From assembly GCA_017608295.1 (NCBI GenBank), contig JAFCGF010000087.1:1-5281 (forward strand): 5,281 bases of DNA, read 5' to 3'. Source of the stretch: Candidatus Woesearchaeota archaeon. GTDB lineage: Archaea > Nanoarchaeota > Nanoarchaeia > Woesearchaeales > JAGVZT01. Within the stretch, counting starts at the first letter, position 1. Each line of letters opens with the position of its first letter. The translations under genes and the position numbers were made by a program. This document shows positions 4,980 to 5,281 of the stretch, piece by piece. The notes under the pieces are model-generated. The model was given only the letters and a program-made list of their open reading frames with translations. It made no database searches and was not told the DNA's origin.

Positions 4980-5281
4980 ATGAAAACCTTTGAGCGGATT
5001 AAATTCATTATTGGACTTGTTTTGCTCTTTGGCGGCCTGGACCTTACAATTCTTCTCAGCCACACCAACCGCCTTGTTGGTGTTCTATTAATTTTTGCAG
5101 GCCTGGCACTTATCCTGTGGGCCTCCAAGTCCAGCGAGCCAAAAGCCCATGAAAAAGCAAAGAAGCCGGAAAATCTAGCTTCAAAGGTCATCCATCTTCT
5201 GACCTTCAATGGCCGATTTCGAGATTCCATTCCAATAGCTGGCATAGGGGTTCTTGTCTCGATTTTTGCGTTCAATCTGTT
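4980..5281 (+). CDS. Predicted polytopic membrane protein, N-terminal part (runs off window)
   Basis: An open frame begins at ATG 4980 and stays open to the window edge (100 complete codons), so the 3' end is missing. The start is supported by GAGGTG, four bases upstream and overlapping the epimerase stop codon, which suggests translational coupling in one operon. Two hydrophobic segments lie close together at about residues 9-26 (FIIGLVLLFGGLDLTILL) and 32-47 (LVGVLLIFAGLALILW). A hydrophilic stretch rich in Lys and Glu follows (about 49-65), and a third hydrophobic segment starts near residue 84 (SIPIAGIGVLVSIFAF). I do not recognise the family. Given the sugar-epimerase neighbour, a membrane-bound glycosyltransferase or another surface-polymer enzyme is a reasonable guess, but the visible part contains no catalytic motif. 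A small membrane protein unrelated to sugars is equally possible from what is shown. Confidence 0.8.
   Translation, partial: MKTFERIKFIIGLVLLFGGLDLTILLSHTNRLVGVLLIFAGLALILWASKSSEPKAHEKAKKPENLASKVIHLLTFNGRFRDSIPIAGIGVLVSIFAFNL

Noticed and set aside
5063..5082. Inverted repeat CACCAAC / GTTGGTG with a T-rich stretch after it, resembling a terminator.
   Set aside because: It lies inside the well-supported membrane-protein reading frame near its start, where termination makes little sense. Probably chance.

Overview
The window reads as a piece of an archaeal, most likely euryarchaeal, chromosome. Three things point that way. The ribose-phosphate pyrophosphokinase is of the short archaeal kind (288-289 residues). 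The intergenic regions carry archaeal TATA-like boxes with purine-rich BRE-like flanks. The largest gene encodes a secreted, very acidic, multi-domain surface protein built from lamin-tail, Ig/PKD-like and other beta domains, an architecture common in archaeal cell-surface proteins. I cannot fix the lineage. A Thermoplasmata-related or other mesophilic euryarchaeal group is a guess, because there is no rRNA or strong marker here.

Layout, left to right. Positions 1-90 hold the 3' flank of the surface-protein gene: a G/C-rich hairpin with a T-run (terminator on the minus strand) and a second, larger imperfect palindrome of unknown role. Positions 91-2934 (minus) encode a 947-residue exported protein with a signal peptide, an N-terminal surface domain, a lamin-tail-like domain, two Ig+PKD-like tandem units, a fibronectin-III-like domain and two near-identical 100-residue C-terminal units. 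It has no membrane anchor. Positions 2935-3128 hold its promoter, a predicted 5' leader of about 115-120 nt, a 16-nt palindrome and a strong Shine-Dalgarno sequence. Positions 3129-3995 (minus) encode PRPP synthetase (prs). Positions 3996-4086 form a divergent promoter region. Positions 4087-4971 (plus) encode an NAD-dependent sugar epimerase/dehydratase of the extended SDR family. After an 8-nt gap, positions 4980-5281 (plus) carry the start of a membrane protein that runs off the window.

How the genes relate. The epimerase and the membrane protein look like one operon, plausibly for nucleotide-sugar supply and use in surface glycan or glycoprotein synthesis. PRPP synthetase is central metabolism (nucleotides, His, Trp) and is transcribed away from them. 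The surface protein lies downstream of prs on the same strand but has its own promoter and leader, so it is probably a separate transcript. The most notable features are the near-perfect internal DNA repeats in the surface-protein gene, which imply recent homogenisation, and the lysine-poor, strongly acidic composition of that protein beside an ordinary cytosolic enzyme. I found no CRISPR array, tRNA, rRNA, transposase or recognisable defence system, and I do not claim an undescribed system.
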